NCBI RefSeq assembly: GCF_014926405.1
Contig: NZ_JACXXJ020000005.1
Location: forward strand, 2,547,001 to 2,611,000
Origin: Agrobacterium vitis
Lineage (GTDB): Bacteria > Pseudomonadota > Alphaproteobacteria > Rhizobiales > Rhizobiaceae
Direction of reading: 5' to 3'
DNA: 64,000 nt
Shown here: one piece after another, positions 62,710-64,000 of the stretch
How positions within the stretch are numbered: position 1 is the first letter of the stretch
Layout of the letters: each line of letters starts with the position of its first letter
Position numbers and translations under genes: made by a program
The notes under the pieces: model-generated
Database searches by the model: none
What the model was told of the DNA's origin: nothing
What the model saw: only the letters and a program-made list of their open reading frames with translations

Positions 62710-64000
62710 TGCTGTTTCCAGAATTATTGGCCGCCTTCAGGGCATGGGCGAGGTCGGCATAGGCATCGACGACAGCCCTGTCGGAGGGGGTTTGCTTCAG
62801 CACTTCGTAAAGGATCGGAACCTGCTTGATCGCCATATCGAGATCGGGATCGCTGCCGGCGCGGTAACCGCCAATCAACCGCAAGTCGCGCGTTTCCTCG
62901 AAACGGTGGATCAAAGTCTTCAGGCGCGATACGAGCTTTTCCTGGTCCGGCGTCCAGGCCTTGCGCGCCAAACGCGAAATCGAGGCCAGTGGATTGATCG
63001 GCGGATAGCGTCCTTCTTCGGCCAGGCTGCGGTCCAGCACGATGTGGCCATCGAGAATACCGCGGGTACAGTCGGCAATCGGGTCGTTGTGATTGTCACC
63101 ATCGACGAGGATCGAAATGATCGCCGTGATCGTCCCTGTTCCCTCTTCGCCGGGACCGGCACGCTCCAGAAGCTTGGGCAGCTCGGTAAACACCGAGGCG
63201 GGAAATCCACGAGCAATCGGTGGTTCGCCGGCTGCTGTCGCCACTTCGCGAATGGCATGGGCGAAACGGGTAATGCTGTCGGCGATGAACAGGACATTGT
63301 CGCCCTGGTCACGAAAATGCTCGGCAACGGTAATCGCTGTCAAAGGCGCCATCTTGCGCAGCATCGGGCTCTCGTCACTGGTCGCCACAATCGCCACGGT
63401 CTTGGCCATGTTGTCGCCCAGGGTATCTTCGATGAATTCGCGCACTTCGCGGCCACGTTCGCCGACCAGCGCAATCACCACTTTGTCAAAGGCATCGGCC
63501 TTGGCCAGCATGGACAACAGCGTCGATTTACCGACGCCTGAGCCGGCGAAAATCCCGAGCCGCTGTCCAAGGCAAAGCGGCGAGAAAATATCGACCGCCT
63601 TCACTCCCGTGCGAAAACCGGTCTCTACCCGTTTGCGCCCCATGGAGGAGGGTGCGGTATTGGCAATAGAGCGACGCACCAGGCCGGGCATGACCGGACC
63701 CAGCCCGTCGATCGGATCACCCAGTGCATTGAGCGTGCGGCCACACCAGCTATCCTGCGCGGCGACCCGGAAGGCACCCTTGCGGATCACCGTGTCGCCA
63801 ATGGCAATCGGCTCGCCCGGCTCGATAGGGCAAACATAGGCGAGATCAGGCTCGACCCGCACCACTTCGCCCAGGTGAATGCCGGTTGGGCTGCGATGGG
63901 CAACAAAATCGCCCAGGTGCAAATGACGCGACAGACCCGTCACCGTGTAATGGCCAGCGGCAATGGTGCGGACATGCCCGCCATGGGCGACGGAATAGTC
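62690..64000 (-). CDS. fliI: Flagellum-specific ATPase FliI (cut by window end)
   Basis: A partial gene: the frame remains open to the right edge, so the first part (probably about 30 residues, judged from family length) is missing. The visible 436 residues include the upstream AAGHYTVTGLSRHLHLGDFV segment, Walker A (GSGVGKSTLLSML), Walker B with the catalytic Glu region (ALVGERGREVREF) and DSITRFAHAIRE. FliI energises flagellar protein export with FliH and FliJ. The GTG at 63943 is not the real start. Confidence 0.93.
   Translation of the reverse strand, partial: DYSVAHGGHVRTIAAGHYTVTGLSRHLHLGDFVAHRSPTGIHLGEVVRVEPDLAYVCPIEPGEPIAIGDTVIRKGAFRVAAQDSWCGRTLNALGDPIDGLGPVMPGLVRRSIANTAPSSMGRKRVETGFRTGVKAVDIFSPLCLGQRLGIFAGSGVGKSTLLSMLAKADAFDKVVIALVGERGREVREFIEDTLGDNMAKTVAIVATSDESPMLRKMAPLTAITVAEHFRDQGDNVLFIADSITRFAHAIREVATAAGEPPIARGFPASVFTELPKLLERAGPGEEGTGTITAIISILVDGDNHNDPIADCTRGILDGHIVLDRSLAEEGRYPPINPLASISRLARKAWTPDQEKLVSRLKTLIHRFEETRDLRLIGGYRAGSDPDLDMAIKQVPILYEVLKQTPSDRAVVDAYADLAHALKAANNSGNSNARSRA

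Overview
The window looks like chromosomal DNA of a Rhizobiaceae alphaproteobacterium in the Agrobacterium/Allorhizobium/Rhizobium group. The evidence is the gene content and order: an aglEFGAK/aglR alpha-glucoside block, a zwf-pgl-edd Entner-Doudoroff block, and a rhizobial flagellar locus with rem, motB-motC-fliK, motE, flaF/flbT and several tandem flagellins, all in a GC-rich, tightly packed layout. Genus-level placement is an inference from family knowledge; no database was searched.

Left part (1-30.8 kb), mostly metabolism and sensing. A large methyl-accepting chemotaxis protein and a LysR regulator lie on the minus strand. They are followed by a short hypothetical gene that converges on a 48-codon membrane-protein gene, and a BaiN/YhiN-type flavoprotein. 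On the plus strand come a gamma-glutamylputrescine synthetase/oxidase pair with a DUF2007 gene, then zwf-pgl-edd. A 1 kb AT-rich, palindrome-dense gap precedes a second chemotaxis receptor, broken by a one-base frameshift, and a 2-hydroxycarboxylate transporter. On the minus strand are a Tlde1/DUF2778 protein, a PilZ-like protein and aglK-aglA-aglG-aglF-aglE, with divergent aglR (LacI type) and two LacI-type operators. Then come folD and a WecG/TagA/CpsF glycosyltransferase.

Right part (30.9-64 kb), one flagellar/motility locus, all on the minus strand. Read in transcription order from the right edge it holds: fliI (cut by the window end) and an unnamed membrane protein; flgB-flgC-fliE-flgG-flgA-flgI-motE-flgH-fliL-fliP; five tandem 320-residue flagellin genes, each with its own leader and terminator; a FliH-like gene-motB-motC-fliK-lytic transglycosylase; the regulator rem; then flgE-flgK-flgL-flaF-flbT-flgD-fliQ-flhA-fliR and four small accessory genes (FliJ-like, rod-binding/FlgJ-like, FlgN-like, FliL-like). 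Many neighbours overlap by 4 bases (ATGA).

The most interesting signal is a conserved two-element RNA leader in front of all five flagellin genes. A CCGG hairpin is followed by UGUCCCUU, which can pair with the AAGGGGCA ribosome-binding segment; one gene carries a compensatory change. With flbT nearby, this suggests translational control of the flagellins. Other items worth checking are phased TTAAC repeats upstream of flagellin genes, homogenised central regions among four flagellins, a helically phased operator pair in the agl control region, several perfect inverted repeats, and the frameshifted receptor. No rRNA, tRNA, CRISPR array, insertion sequence or prophage was recognised.
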